Shown here: positions 30,744-39,236 of the stretch, piece by piece
Numbering within the stretch: the first letter of the stretch is position 1
Layout of the letters: the number at the start of each line of letters is the position of its first letter
Assembly (NCBI GenBank): GCA_016712315.1
Contig: JADJRG010000013.1
Location: 248,001-312,000, forward strand
Length of the DNA stretch: 64,000 nt
Source: Nannocystis sp.
GTDB lineage: Bacteria > Myxococcota_A > Polyangia > Nannocystales > Nannocystaceae
Reading direction: 5' to 3'
Translations under genes and position numbers: made by a program
Notes under the pieces: model-generated
Told to the model about the DNA's origin: nothing
Database searches by the model: none
What the model saw: the letters and a program-made list of their open reading frames with translations, nothing else

Positions 30744-32657
30744 ATGACTCAAGGGCCAGATCCAACCACCCCGCCCGAAGCCGTCGCGCCCGCCGCCGAC
30801 GCCGCCCCTCCCGCGCCCGACCCCGACCCCTCCGCGGCCCCCACGCCCCTCTCGCGCCGCCTCGGCCGCGCCGCCGCCCTCATTCTCGCTTTCGCGCTCG
30901 GCGCCGTCTCGGTGCAATTCTGCGCCGCTCCGGCCCCGAACCCCGCGCGCACCGCCGCGACCGAGGCCGCCCCCGCCGAGGTGATCTGGACCTGCTCCAT
31001 GGACCCTCAGATCCGCATGCGCGCCCCTGGCACCTGCCCGATCTGCGGCATGGATCTGATCCCCATCGATCCCCAAGGCGGCGCCGGCTCCACCCCCGTC
31101 GGCCCCAGCGCCCTCAGCCCCAGCGCCCGCGCCCTCGCCCTCCTCCAGACCTCGCCCGTCGTCCGCACCGAGCCGCGCAGCGAGCTGCGCCTGCTCGGCC
31201 GCGTCGATTATGACGAGTCTAGCCTCCGCTCCGTCACCGCCTGGACCGGCGGCCGGATCGAGCGCCTGCGCGTGCGCGTCACCGGCTCGGTCATCCGCCG
31301 CGGCCAAGTGATCGCCACCCTCTACAGCCCCGAGCTCTACGCCGCCACCCGCGAGCTGATCCAGGCGGGCGAGCAGATCAAGCGCCTGGGCGGCGGCGGC
31401 GGCTCCGTCGCCGCCCTCGCCGCCGCCGCCCAGGGCGCCGCCCGCGAGCGCCTCCGCCTGCTCGGCGTCCCTGACGACGAGCTGACGCGCATCGAGGCCC
31501 AAGGCGAGGCCCCGCGCACCGTCGAGATCCGCGCCGCCTACGCCGGCACCGTCATCGAGCGCCTCGTCGAAGAGGGCGACTCGATCGAGCCCGGCCAGGC
31601 CCTCTTCAGCGTCGCCGATCTCGCGCGCGTCTGGGTGCAGATCGAGGCCTACGAGCCCGACCTCCCCCACCTACGCGTCGGCCAAGAGGCCGTCATCGTC
31701 GTCGAGTCCTTGCCCGACGAGCCGCTCGTCGGCCGCGTCGCCTTCGTCGATCCTGTCGTCGATCACCGCACCCGCACCGCCCGCGTCCGCATCGAGGTGC
31801 GCAGCCAAGGCGGCCAGCTCCGCCCTGGCATGTTCGCCGAGGCGCTGATCCGCGGCGACGTCGAGGCCGCCCCCGCGCTCGTCATCCCCAGCAGCGCCCC
31901 GCTGTTCACCGGCCGCCGCGCGATCGTCTACGTCGAGGTCCCCGGCGCCGAGCGCCCCACCTACGAGCTCCGCGAGGTGCGCCTCGGCCAGCGCTCCGGC
32001 CCCTTCTACCCCGTGCTCGCCGGCCTCGCGGAGGGCGAGCGCGTGGTCACCCGCGGCGCCTTCGTGCTCGACGCCGATCTCCAGCTCGCCGGCGGCCAGA
32101 GCATGATGACGCGCCCCGACGATCGCGAGCGCGACGCCGCCGCCCCGCCGATCGCCATCCCGCGCGAGCTCAGCGAGGCCCTTCGCCCCGTCGTCGCCGG
32201 CTACCTCGACGCCCAGCGCCACCTCGCCGCCGACCAGCCCGAGCTCGCCCGCGCCGATCTCACGCAGCTCGCCGAGCTCGTCAACGACCTCAAACCCCCC
32301 GGCCCCCGCGCCGCCCGCGACGCCTGGCAGGCGCTCGCCTCGCAGCTCAGCGGCCACGCCCGCAAGGCCGCCAGCGCCAGCGACACCCCCGCCCTCCGCA
32401 GCGCCTTCGAGGACCTCAGCGCCGCCCAAGAGCGCCTGCTCACCGTCTTCGGCAACCCCATGCCGGAGCCCCTACGCGTCGCTTATTGCCCGATGGCCTT
32501 CGACTCCAAGGGCGCCGCCTGGGTGCAGCGCGACGAGCCCCTCGCCAACCCCTACTACGGCGCCGCCATGCTCCGCTGCGGCGAGTTTCGAGCGACCTTA
32601 TTGAGCGGCGAGCGCCTCGGCGGCGGCGCGCCCGTGGAGGCGCCCCATGCCCACTGA
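30744..32657 (+). CDS. cusB: heavy-metal RND efflux periplasmic adaptor (CusB-like) with metal-binding domains at both ends
   Basis: 637 residues. One N-terminal membrane segment (AALILAFALGAVSVQFC). A heavy-metal-binding domain follows at about 82-107 (TCSMDPQI ... PGTCPICGMDLIP), with the CSMDP and CPICGMDL motifs that bind Cu or Ag. Next are the adaptor core (lipoyl and barrel parts: GGRIERLRVRVTGSVIRRGQVIATLYSPEL, VWVQIEAYEPDLPHLRVGQEA) and a C-terminal DUF3347-like region with a second metal site (AYCPMAFDSKGAAWVQ ... YYGAAMLRCGEF). CusB proteins usually lack one or both extra domains, so this one can probably bind several Cu(I)/Ag(I) ions itself. The stop overlaps the pump gene by 11 bases. 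Confidence 0.9.
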   Translation: MTQGPDPTTPPEAVAPAADAAPPAPDPDPSAAPTPLSRRLGRAAALILAFALGAVSVQFCAAPAPNPARTAATEAAPAEVIWTCSMDPQIRMRAPGTCPICGMDLIPIDPQGGAGSTPVGPSALSPSARALALLQTSPVVRTEPRSELRLLGRVDYDESSLRSVTAWTGGRIERLRVRVTGSVIRRGQVIATLYSPELYAATRELIQAGEQIKRLGGGGGSVAALAAAAQGAARERLRLLGVPDDELTRIEAQGEAPRTVEIRAAYAGTVIERLVEEGDSIEPGQALFSVADLARVWVQIEAYEPDLPHLRVGQEAVIVVESLPDEPLVGRVAFVDPVVDHRTRTARVRIEVRSQGGQLRPGMFAEALIRGDVEAAPALVIPSSAPLFTGRRAIVYVEVPGAERPTYELREVRLGQRSGPFYPVLAGLAEGERVVTRGAFVLDADLQLAGGQSMMTRPDDRERDAAAPPIAIPRELSEALRPVVAGYLDAQRHLAADQPELARADLTQLAELVNDLKPPGPRAARDAWQALASQLSGHARKAASASDTPALRSAFEDLSAAQERLLTVFGNPMPEPLRVAYCPMAFDSKGAAWVQRDEPLANPYYGAAMLRCGEFRATLLSGERLGGGAPVEAPHAH

Positions 32658-35600
32658 GCCCGAGCTCCAGCTCGATCCTGGCGAGCGCCGCTGGGCCGCC
32701 CTCATCGCCCTCTTCATCCAGAACCGCCTCGTCGTCCTGCTCGTCGCCGTCGTCGTCGTCGTCGCCGGCCTGGTCTACGCCCCCTTCGACTGGCGCTTAG
32801 GACAGCTCCCGCGCGACCCGATCGCCGTCGACGCCTTACCTGACACCGGCGAGAACCAACAGATCGTCTACGTCCCCTGGCCCGGCCGCTCCCCCCGCGA
32901 CGTCGAGGACCAGATCGCCTACCCCCTCACCACCGCCCTCGTCGGCGTGCCCGGCGTGCGCGCCGTCCGCTCGATCTCGATGTTCGGCTTCGCCAGCATC
33001 TACCTGATCTTCGACGACGACGTCGACTTCTACTGGTCGCGCGCGCGGATCCTCGAGAAGCTCGCCTCGCTCGCCGGTGACACCTTGCCGGACGGCGTCA
33101 CCCCCGCGCTCGGCCCCGACGCCACCGCCCTCGGCCAGGTCTTTTGGTACACCCTCCAGCCCCTCGACGAGCGCGGCGACGTCGTCCCTGGCGCCTTCGC
33201 CCTCGACGAGCTGCGCGCCGTCCAGGACTGGACCGTGCGCTTCGCCTTGCAAGGCGTCCCTGGCGTCGCCGAGGTCGCCAGCGTCGGCGGACATGTCCGC
33301 GAGTACCAAGTCGACGTCGATCCCCAGGCCATGCTCGCCGCCGGCGTCGACCTCGGGCAGGTCGCCGACGCCGTCCGCCGCGCCAACCTCGACGTCGGCG
33401 CCCGCACCCTCGAGATCAACCGCGTCGAGTACATGATCCGCGGCCTCGGCTTCATCCGCGCCCCGGAAGATCTCGAGCAAGTCGTCATCAGCGCCCGCGA
33501 CCACACCCCGATCCGCGTGCGCGACGTCGCCCGCGTCGGCTTCGGCCCTGCCTTGCGCCGAGGCGCCCTCGATCTCGGCGGCGCCGAGGTCGTCGGCGGC
33601 GTCGTCGTCGTCCGTTATGGCGAGTCGCCGCTCGCCGTCATCGATCGAGTCCGCGCCCGGATCGCCGAGATCGCCCCTGGCCTGCCGCGCCGGCAGGTCG
33701 ACGGCCGCAGCGCCCAAGTCACCGTCGTCCCCTTCTACGACCGCACCCGCCTGATCCACGAGACCCTCAGCACCCTCTCGCAGGCGCTGATCCAGCAGCT
33801 CCTCATCACCGTCGCCGTCATCCTCATCATCCTCCGCCACCTCCGCGCCTCCCTCTTGGTGTCGATGGTCCTGCCGCTCGGCGTGCTCACCACCTTCGTC
33901 CTGATGAAGCGCTTCGGCGTCGACGCCAACGTCATGGCCTTAGGCGGGATCGCCATCGCCATCGGCACCATGGTCGACGTCGGCATCGTTTTTTGCGAGA
34001 ACATCGTCCAACGCCTCGACGAGGCCCCCGAGGGCGCCGATCGGGCCCAGGTCGTCAGCCGCGCCAGCGGCGAGGTCGCGGCCGCCGTGGTCACCTCGAT
34101 CACCACCACCGTGCTCGCCTTCCTGCCGATCTTCGGCCTCACCGGCGCCGAGGGCAAGCTCTTCGCCCCCCTCGCCTGGACCAAGACCTTCGCCTTAGGC
34201 GCCGCCTTCCTGGTCGCCCTCGTCGCCTTACCGCCGCTCGCCCACCTCCTGCTCCGCCGCCGCGCCGCCCCCGCCGCTGGCCCCCTGCGCCTCGATCGCC
34301 GCGCCTTCTTCGACCTCGCCCTCTTCGGCGTCGGCGTCGCCCTCACCGCCGCTGGCCGCCCCAATTTCGGCCTCCCCGTCGTCGCCGTCGCCCTGCTCCG
34401 CCTCGCCGCCCCCGCCCTGCCGCCGCGCCTGCGCGCCGCCGCGCCCGCCGCCGCCAACCTCGTGATCGCCGGCGTCATCCTCGACCAGCTCGTCCGTTTC
34501 TGGATGCCTCTTGGGCCAGGTCACTCGCTCCTGGACAACCTCCTCTTCGTCCTCCTCCTCGTCGTCCCGCTCACCCTCACCTTCCTCCTCTTCCAGCGCT
34601 TCTACCGCCCCCTGCTCGCCCTCTGCCTCGCCTACAAGGCCCCCTACCTCGCCCTCAACCTCCTCGTCGTGCTCGTCGGCGCCGCCTCTTGGCTCGGCGT
34701 CGGCGGGCTCACCACCTGGCTCCCCGGCCAGGTGCGCGACAGCGCCCCCCTCGCGGCCCTCCGTCACGCCTTCCCTGGCCTGCGCAGCGAGCTGATGCCC
34801 GTCTTCGACGAGGGCACCTTCCTCTTCATGCCGACCACCACCCCGCACGCGAGCATCGGCGAGGCGCTCGCGATGCTCAGCGACATGGACGCCGCGATCG
34901 CCGCGATCCCCGAGGTCACCGCCGTCGTCGGCAAGCTCGGCCAGGTCGAGAGCCCCCTCGATCCCGCGCCGATCTCCATGTTCGAGGTGCTCGTCGACTA
35001 CGCCCCGGAGCACCGCCGCGGCCCGGACGGCGAGCTCTTAACATTTCGTTATGACGACACTCTAGACGAGCACGTCCGTGACCCCCAAGGCGAGCTGATC
35101 CCCGACCCGGACGGCCGCCCCTATCGCCAGTGGCGCCCCGAGATCCGCCGCCCCGACGACATCTGGCGCGAGATCGCCCGCGCCGGGCAAGTCCCCGGCG
35201 TCACCGGCGCCCCCAAGCTGATGCCGATCAAGACCCGCCTCGTCATGCTCGCCACCGGCATGCGCGCCGCCGTCGGGATCAAGGTACGCGGCCCGGACCT
35301 GCCCACGATCGAGGCCTTCGGCCTCCAGCTCGAGGCCCTTTTAAAGGATCAAAAGAGCCTCCCGCAGGTCGATCCTGCCACCGTCGTCGCCGATCGGATC
35401 GTCGGCAAGCCCTACCTCGAGATCGAGCTCGATCGCCCCGCCCTCGCCCGCCACGGCCTCAGCGTCGTCGACGTCCAGGACGTCCTCCAGATCGCGATCG
35501 GCGGCGAACCCCTCACCCGCACCGTCGAGGGCCGCGAGCGCTACGCCGTCCGCGTCCGTTACATGCGCGAGGAGCGGGACAGCCTCGACGCCTTGGAGAG

Positions 35601-36513
35601 GATCCTCGTCCCCGCGCCGGGCGGCGAGCAGCTCCCCCTCGGCCTGCTCGCTCAGATCCGCTACGTCCGCGGCCCCCAGATGATCCGCGCCGAGGACACC
35701 TTCTTGACCGGCTACGTCACCTTCGACCCCGCCGAAGGTTTCGGCGAGGTCGAGGCCGCCCAGGCCGTCCAGTCGCGCCTCGACGGGCTCCTCAGCGACG
35801 GCGAGCTCACCCTGCCCGAGGGCGTCTCCTACCGCTTCGCCGGCTCCTACGAGGATCAACAGCGGGCCAACCAACGCCTGCTCCTCCTCGTCCCCCTCGC
35901 CCTCGCCATCACCTTCATCCTGATGATCCTCCAGCTCCGCCGCGTCGGGACCACCCTCATCGTCTTCTCCGGCTCCTTGCTGTCCGCCTCCGGCGGTTTT
36001 TTTCTGATCTGGCTCTTTGGCCAGGAGTGGTTCCTCGCCGTCAGCCCGCTCGGCTTCGACCTCCGCGAGATCTTCCAGGTCCACGAGCTCCGCGTCACCG
36101 TCGCCGTCTGGGTCGGCATGCTCGCCCTCTTCGGCGTCGACACCGACAACGGCGTGATCATGGCCACCTACCTCGGCCAAAAATTCCGCGGCGCCGAAGT
36201 ACACACACGCGCCGAGATCCGCGCCCTCGTCATCGACGCCGCTGAGCGCCGCGTCCGCCCCTGCCTCATGACCACCGCCACCACCCTCATCGCCCTGCTC
36301 CCCGTGCTCACCTCCCGCGGCCGCGGCGCCGACCTCATGATCCCCATGGCGATCCCCGTCGTCGGCGGGATCTCCATGGCCCTGCTCACCCTGCTCACCG
36401 TGCCCGTCCTCTACAGCCTCGCCCGCGAGCGCGAAGCCGCGCGCCTCGCCCCACACAAACCCGCCCCCACGCTCGCCGACTCAGCACCTAACGCTCGCTC
36501 GGCTTCGGCTTGA
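32647..36513 (+). CDS. cusA: CusA-type heavy-metal RND efflux pump with an extra membrane insertion
   Basis: 1288 residues; E. coli CusA has about 1047. The N-terminal helix is followed by RND text VVYVPWPGRSPRDVEDQIAYPL-type porter sequence, GGIAIAIGTMVDVGIVFCEN in TM4 and, in the second half, GVDTDNGVIMATYL, placing Asp residues in the proton path (CusA has AET in the corresponding place). An insertion of roughly 115 residues at about 535-650 adds at least three hydrophobic segments (FFDLALFGVGVALTAAG, NLVIAGVILDQLVRF, LLFVLLLVVPLTLTFLLF). It exports Cu(I)/Ag(I) or another divalent metal, driven by protons. The convergent toxin gene overlaps its last 26 bases. Confidence 0.9.
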   Translation: MPTEPELQLDPGERRWAALIALFIQNRLVVLLVAVVVVVAGLVYAPFDWRLGQLPRDPIAVDALPDTGENQQIVYVPWPGRSPRDVEDQIAYPLTTALVGVPGVRAVRSISMFGFASIYLIFDDDVDFYWSRARILEKLASLAGDTLPDGVTPALGPDATALGQVFWYTLQPLDERGDVVPGAFALDELRAVQDWTVRFALQGVPGVAEVASVGGHVREYQVDVDPQAMLAAGVDLGQVADAVRRANLDVGARTLEINRVEYMIRGLGFIRAPEDLEQVVISARDHTPIRVRDVARVGFGPALRRGALDLGGAEVVGGVVVVRYGESPLAVIDRVRARIAEIAPGLPRRQVDGRSAQVTVVPFYDRTRLIHETLSTLSQALIQQLLITVAVILIILRHLRASLLVSMVLPLGVLTTFVLMKRFGVDANVMALGGIAIAIGTMVDVGIVFCENIVQRLDEAPEGADRAQVVSRASGEVAAAVVTSITTTVLAFLPIFGLTGAEGKLFAPLAWTKTFALGAAFLVALVALPPLAHLLLRRRAAPAAGPLRLDRRAFFDLALFGVGVALTAAGRPNFGLPVVAVALLRLAAPALPPRLRAAAPAAANLVIAGVILDQLVRFWMPLGPGHSLLDNLLFVLLLVVPLTLTFLLFQRFYRPLLALCLAYKAPYLALNLLVVLVGAASWLGVGGLTTWLPGQVRDSAPLAALRHAFPGLRSELMPVFDEGTFLFMPTTTPHASIGEALAMLSDMDAAIAAIPEVTAVVGKLGQVESPLDPAPISMFEVLVDYAPEHRRGPDGELLTFRYDDTLDEHVRDPQGELIPDPDGRPYRQWRPEIRRPDDIWREIARAGQVPGVTGAPKLMPIKTRLVMLATGMRAAVGIKVRGPDLPTIEAFGLQLEALLKDQKSLPQVDPATVVADRIVGKPYLEIELDRPALARHGLSVVDVQDVLQIAIGGEPLTRTVEGRERYAVRVRYMREERDSLDALERILVPAPGGEQLPLGLLAQIRYVRGPQMIRAEDTFLTGYVTFDPAEGFGEVEAAQAVQSRLDGLLSDGELTLPEGVSYRFAGSYEDQQRANQRLLLLVPLALAITFILMILQLRRVGTTLIVFSGSLLSASGGFFLIWLFGQEWFLAVSPLGFDLREIFQVHELRVTVAVWVGMLALFGVDTDNGVIMATYLGQKFRGAEVHTRAEIRALVIDAAERRVRPCLMTTATTLIALLPVLTSRGRGADLMIPMAIPVVGGISMALLTLLTVPVLYSLAREREAARLAPHKPAPTLADSAPNARSASA

Positions 36514-37012
36514 TCAGCCGCGGCGATTTGAGCATCTCGCCATCATTACACAGCACCCGAAGCTCCCCAGACGGCTCCAAACGAGCAACAAAGGGCCGCT
36601 TTAAGGAGTATCGCGCGCGCCGGATCAACGGAATCGAGCGCGCGATCAGCGCTGAGTGCGCCTCCGCGTTCGCTTCGCCCACGGTAATCAGTCCGATCTT
36701 CGCCCTCTTGATCGCCGCGAGCTCATTGGGCCGATGACGCATCCGTCGATCCTTCGAAAAGCAGATCCACTCGCCTTCCCCCGCCCTCACCAGCCACTCC
36801 TCGTCGGGCGTCCCCTGGGGCACAGTCTCAATCACCTCATTGACGCCGAGTACGCGCCGCAAGCCCTCCGCGACCCGGTGTCTGCCGAGGCACTCATCGA
36901 TAAAGTAGACCGCCGGGCCGCCCGGAGACCGCGTCTCTTCACCTTCGGATCTCGCTCGCTTCGTCACTGCAGCGATCCTACTCAGGCCGCTGAGCGCCCT
37001 GCGCGCGCTCAA
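36488..37012 (-). CDS. PIN-like (DUF5615-type) toxin of a toxin-antitoxin pair
   Basis: 174 residues if started at TTG 37012 (TTGA overlap with the antitoxin stop). GTG 36967, with AGGA 8 bases upstream, is an equally good start. The core begins VYFIDECLGRHRVAEGLR, with the first acidic pair of PIN-like nucleases, then DEEWLVRAGEGEWICFSKDRRMR, with the second acidic site, and IGLITVGEANAEAHSALI. This is the DUF5615/Mut7-C-like arrangement known to pair with DUF433 antitoxins. Predicted RNase activity. It is unusual in carrying about 55 extra C-terminal residues rich in basic amino acids. Confidence 0.7.
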   Translation of the reverse strand: MSARRALSGLSRIAAVTKRARSEGEETRSPGGPAVYFIDECLGRHRVAEGLRRVLGVNEVIETVPQGTPDEEWLVRAGEGEWICFSKDRRMRHRPNELAAIKRAKIGLITVGEANAEAHSALIARSIPLIRRARYSLKRPFVARLEPSGELRVLCNDGEMLKSPRLIKPKPSER

Positions 37013-37701
37013 GAGGCGCGCAAAGCCTCTTCGATCCTCGCGGGCTCCACGTCATAGTCGGCCGCCAGCGCCTTCACGTCCTCACCGCCGTGGAAGCGGG
37101 CGGCGATGTCTTGGATCGGCACTGCCGTGCCGACCAGCACCGGTCGCCCGAAGGCGAGGCGCGGATCGACCACCACGAACCGTGGCGCCCCCTCGCGATG
37201 CAGCGGGAAGAGGCGGATCGCCCGGTCGTGCTCGTACTCGACCCGCCGAAGCTGCGCCTCGAGCACATCACGGATCGCGAGCTGTCCGCCAAGGCTCGCG
37301 TTCACCAGCTCGGCGGGGCGCTCTCGCGCGAGCGCCATACCGCTCGTGCGAGAGTGCTCGCGGCTGAGGCCATCCACGAAGAGATCCGCGCCGTCGGTAC
37401 GAAATCGCTCGCGTGCCAGCGGATGAGCGACGCCGAGTCTCTCGCTCACATAGCGCAGCGCGGCCCGAATCCGCTCGACCCTGACCCCATGGTGTCGACG
37501 GAGGCCCACCAGCACGTGCGCCTCCACGACGTTCGTGAACGACAGGAAACTCGGCGCAGCACCGACGATCAGGCCGCTCCCGCTTCGGGTCCACGCGCGC
37601 AGCGTCGAGGCTGAGATCCCTACGAGCTGCGCCGCCTCCCGGAGGGTGTACGCGGGCAGATCTGCCGGGTCGCGTCCGCCGTAGATCACGTTCGTAGACA
37701 C
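37009..37701 (-). CDS. DUF433 antitoxin with N-terminal HTH
   Basis: 230 residues from GTG 37701. N-terminal MerR-like helix-turn-helix (YTLREAAQLVGISASTLRAWTRSG), a middle helical part (ALRYVSERLGVAHPLARERF), and a C-terminal DUF433 domain (RLAFGRPVLVGTAVPIQDIAARFHGGEDVKALAADYDVEPARIEEALR). DUF433 proteins are VapB-type antitoxins of PIN-like toxins. The stop overlaps the toxin start by four bases. The HTH would let the protein, alone or with toxin, repress its own promoter in the 134-base gap 37702-37835, shared with the divergent GH45 gene. Confidence 0.8.
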   Translation of the reverse strand: MSTNVIYGGRDPADLPAYTLREAAQLVGISASTLRAWTRSGSGLIVGAAPSFLSFTNVVEAHVLVGLRRHHGVRVERIRAALRYVSERLGVAHPLARERFRTDGADLFVDGLSREHSRTSGMALARERPAELVNASLGGQLAIRDVLEAQLRRVEYEHDRAIRLFPLHREGAPRFVVVDPRLAFGRPVLVGTAVPIQDIAARFHGGEDVKALAADYDVEPARIEEALRAS

Positions 37702-37835
37702 CGGGGCAGCATGCCCTGCGGCTGAGCGCGCGTCCAGTGCCGTGCCTCACACGGCTGACAGATCGACAGCGCCATCTGCGACGAGCCCCGCGTCGACCGC
37801 CCGACCGCCCGGTGAATGTGTCACGATGCATCCCC

Positions 37836-38987
37836 ATGGAGCCCCTCCTCCGCGCCCCCATCGCCCTGCTCACCGCCTTGCTCGCCGCCTGCGCGGGTCC
37901 CGGAGGCGGTGTCGAGACCGAAGGCGGCAGCACGAGCGCTCCCACGACCACGACCGCATCGACCACCAGCGAGAGCAGCGGCCCCGAGACCACAACCACC
38001 AGCGCCACAACCTCGACCTCCGGCGCCACAACCTCCGGCTCCACAACCACCAGCTCCACAACCACCAGCTCCACAACCACCGGCTCCACCACCGGCGGCG
38101 AGCTCCCGCCCCTCGACGACAGCGCCTGCGACGGCTACGCCACCCGTTATTGGGACTGTTGCAAGGCCCACTGCGGCTGGCTTGGCAACGTGCACCCTGA
38201 GACAGACCCGATCACGAGCTGCGACAAGTCCGACCAGAGCCTCGGCGCCGCCTACGACACCCCGTCCTCCTGTCAGTCCCTCGATGAGGGCAGCGCCTTC
38301 ACCTGCTATAGCAATAACCCTTGGGCGATCAGCGACACCCTCGCCTACGGCTTCGCCGCCGTGCCAGCCCAAGGCGACATCTGCGGCCGCTGCTACCAGC
38401 TCGAGTTCACCGGCGCTGGCCACTACAACGCCCAGGATCCCGGCTCCAACGCCCTCAAGGGCAAGACCATGGTCGTCCAGGCCACCAACATCGGCTACGA
38501 CGTCGGCGGCGGCCAATTTGACATCTTGACCCCGGGCGGCGGCGTCGGCCTCTTTGACGCCTGCACCTATCAATGGGGCGTGCAGACCTCCGAGCTCGGC
38601 GCCACCTATGGTGGCTTTATGACACAGTGCCAGCAGCAGCACCCCGGCGATCATTCTTCCCAGAAGCAGTGCGTGCTCGGCCGCTGCGCCGCCGTCTTCG
38701 CCGCCCCGGAGCTCGCCGAGCTCGCCGCCGGCTGCGTCTGGTACGTCGACTGGTACCAGGCCGCCGACAACCCCAACCTCCGTTATCAAGAGGTCCACTG
38801 CCCGCCTGAACTGGTGGCGATCTCCGGCATCGACCGCGGCATCCTCGGCGAGATCGCCACCTGCGGCGGCGGCGGCGGCTCCTGCACCCAAGAGCAGATG
38901 GACCAGTGCGACTGCGCCTGGACTAACGGCGGCGCCAATTGCGGGCAAGACGACGGCTCCTGCTGCTGGACCGCCTGCTGCGGCTGA
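37836..38987 (+). CDS. GH45 endo-beta-1,4-glucanase lipoprotein
   Basis: 383 residues from ATG 37836. Lipobox AAC at about residue 19, then a Thr/Ser linker of about 75 residues. The catalytic domain starts with the GH45 signature ATRYWDCCKAHCGW; the Asp of YWD is the catalytic base. The segment NIGYDVGGGQFDILTPGGGVGLFDAC aligns with the stretch of fungal Cel45 that holds the second catalytic Asp (in QFD) and the assisting Asp (in YDVG). At least 14 cysteines agree with the disulfide-rich fold. A Cys-rich tail (CTQEQMDQCDCAWTNGG ... CCWTACCG) replaces a cellulose-binding domain. Predicted surface-exposed cellulase. GH45 is mainly fungal and animal, so transfer is possible. Confidence 0.88.
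   Translation: MEPLLRAPIALLTALLAACAGPGGGVETEGGSTSAPTTTTASTTSESSGPETTTTSATTSTSGATTSGSTTTSSTTTSSTTTGSTTGGELPPLDDSACDGYATRYWDCCKAHCGWLGNVHPETDPITSCDKSDQSLGAAYDTPSSCQSLDEGSAFTCYSNNPWAISDTLAYGFAAVPAQGDICGRCYQLEFTGAGHYNAQDPGSNALKGKTMVVQATNIGYDVGGGQFDILTPGGGVGLFDACTYQWGVQTSELGATYGGFMTQCQQQHPGDHSSQKQCVLGRCAAVFAAPELAELAAGCVWYVDWYQAADNPNLRYQEVHCPPELVAISGIDRGILGEIATCGGGGGSCTQEQMDQCDCAWTNGGANCGQDDGSCCWTACCG
38026..38085 (+). repeat. four 15-base tandem repeats in the GH45 linker
   Basis: CCACAACCTCCGGCT, CCACAACCACCAGCT (twice) and CCACAACCACCGGCT encode TTSGS/TTSS units of the Thr-rich linker between lipid anchor and catalytic domain. Linker length could change by slippage in frame. Confidence 0.85.
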
Positions 38988-39236
38988 GCCAAGCCGATCA
39001 GCCACGCGGCCCGCCCGCAGACCACCCCCGCGGCCCGCCCGCGGACCACCCCCGCTCAAGCCAGCAACAAGCCCTCATTTTTATTCAAAATTGCGGCGAG
39101 AACACCGACTGCACTCTCACCGGCCGTGCCGTCCACGCGCTCGCCCGCCGCGCCGCGCTCACGCGCCGGATCGCGCCAAAAAGACCAAAAATTAGGTCTC
39201 GCCGCCCCTCCTCGGCTAAGTGCCGACGCGGGCCCC
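38988..39236 (+). promoter_or_regulatory. intergenic control region before the methylase gene
   Basis: Holds a tandem duplication of 24 bases (39006-39029 and 39030-39053, one mismatch, GCGGCCCGCCCGC...), then an AT-rich patch (CATTTTTATTCAAAATTG, about 39075-39092) that is the best promoter-like sequence here, and an inverted repeat AGACC-N8-GGTCT at 39182-39199, 38 bases before the methylase ATG. The last could be an operator of the controller type often found before restriction-modification genes. No controller gene is seen. Confidence 0.4.

Noticed and set aside
38026..38085. CRISPR-like array
   Set aside because: The 15-base repeats have no spacers and encode the Thr-rich linker of the GH45 protein. 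The same holds for the 99-base units at 49921-53480.
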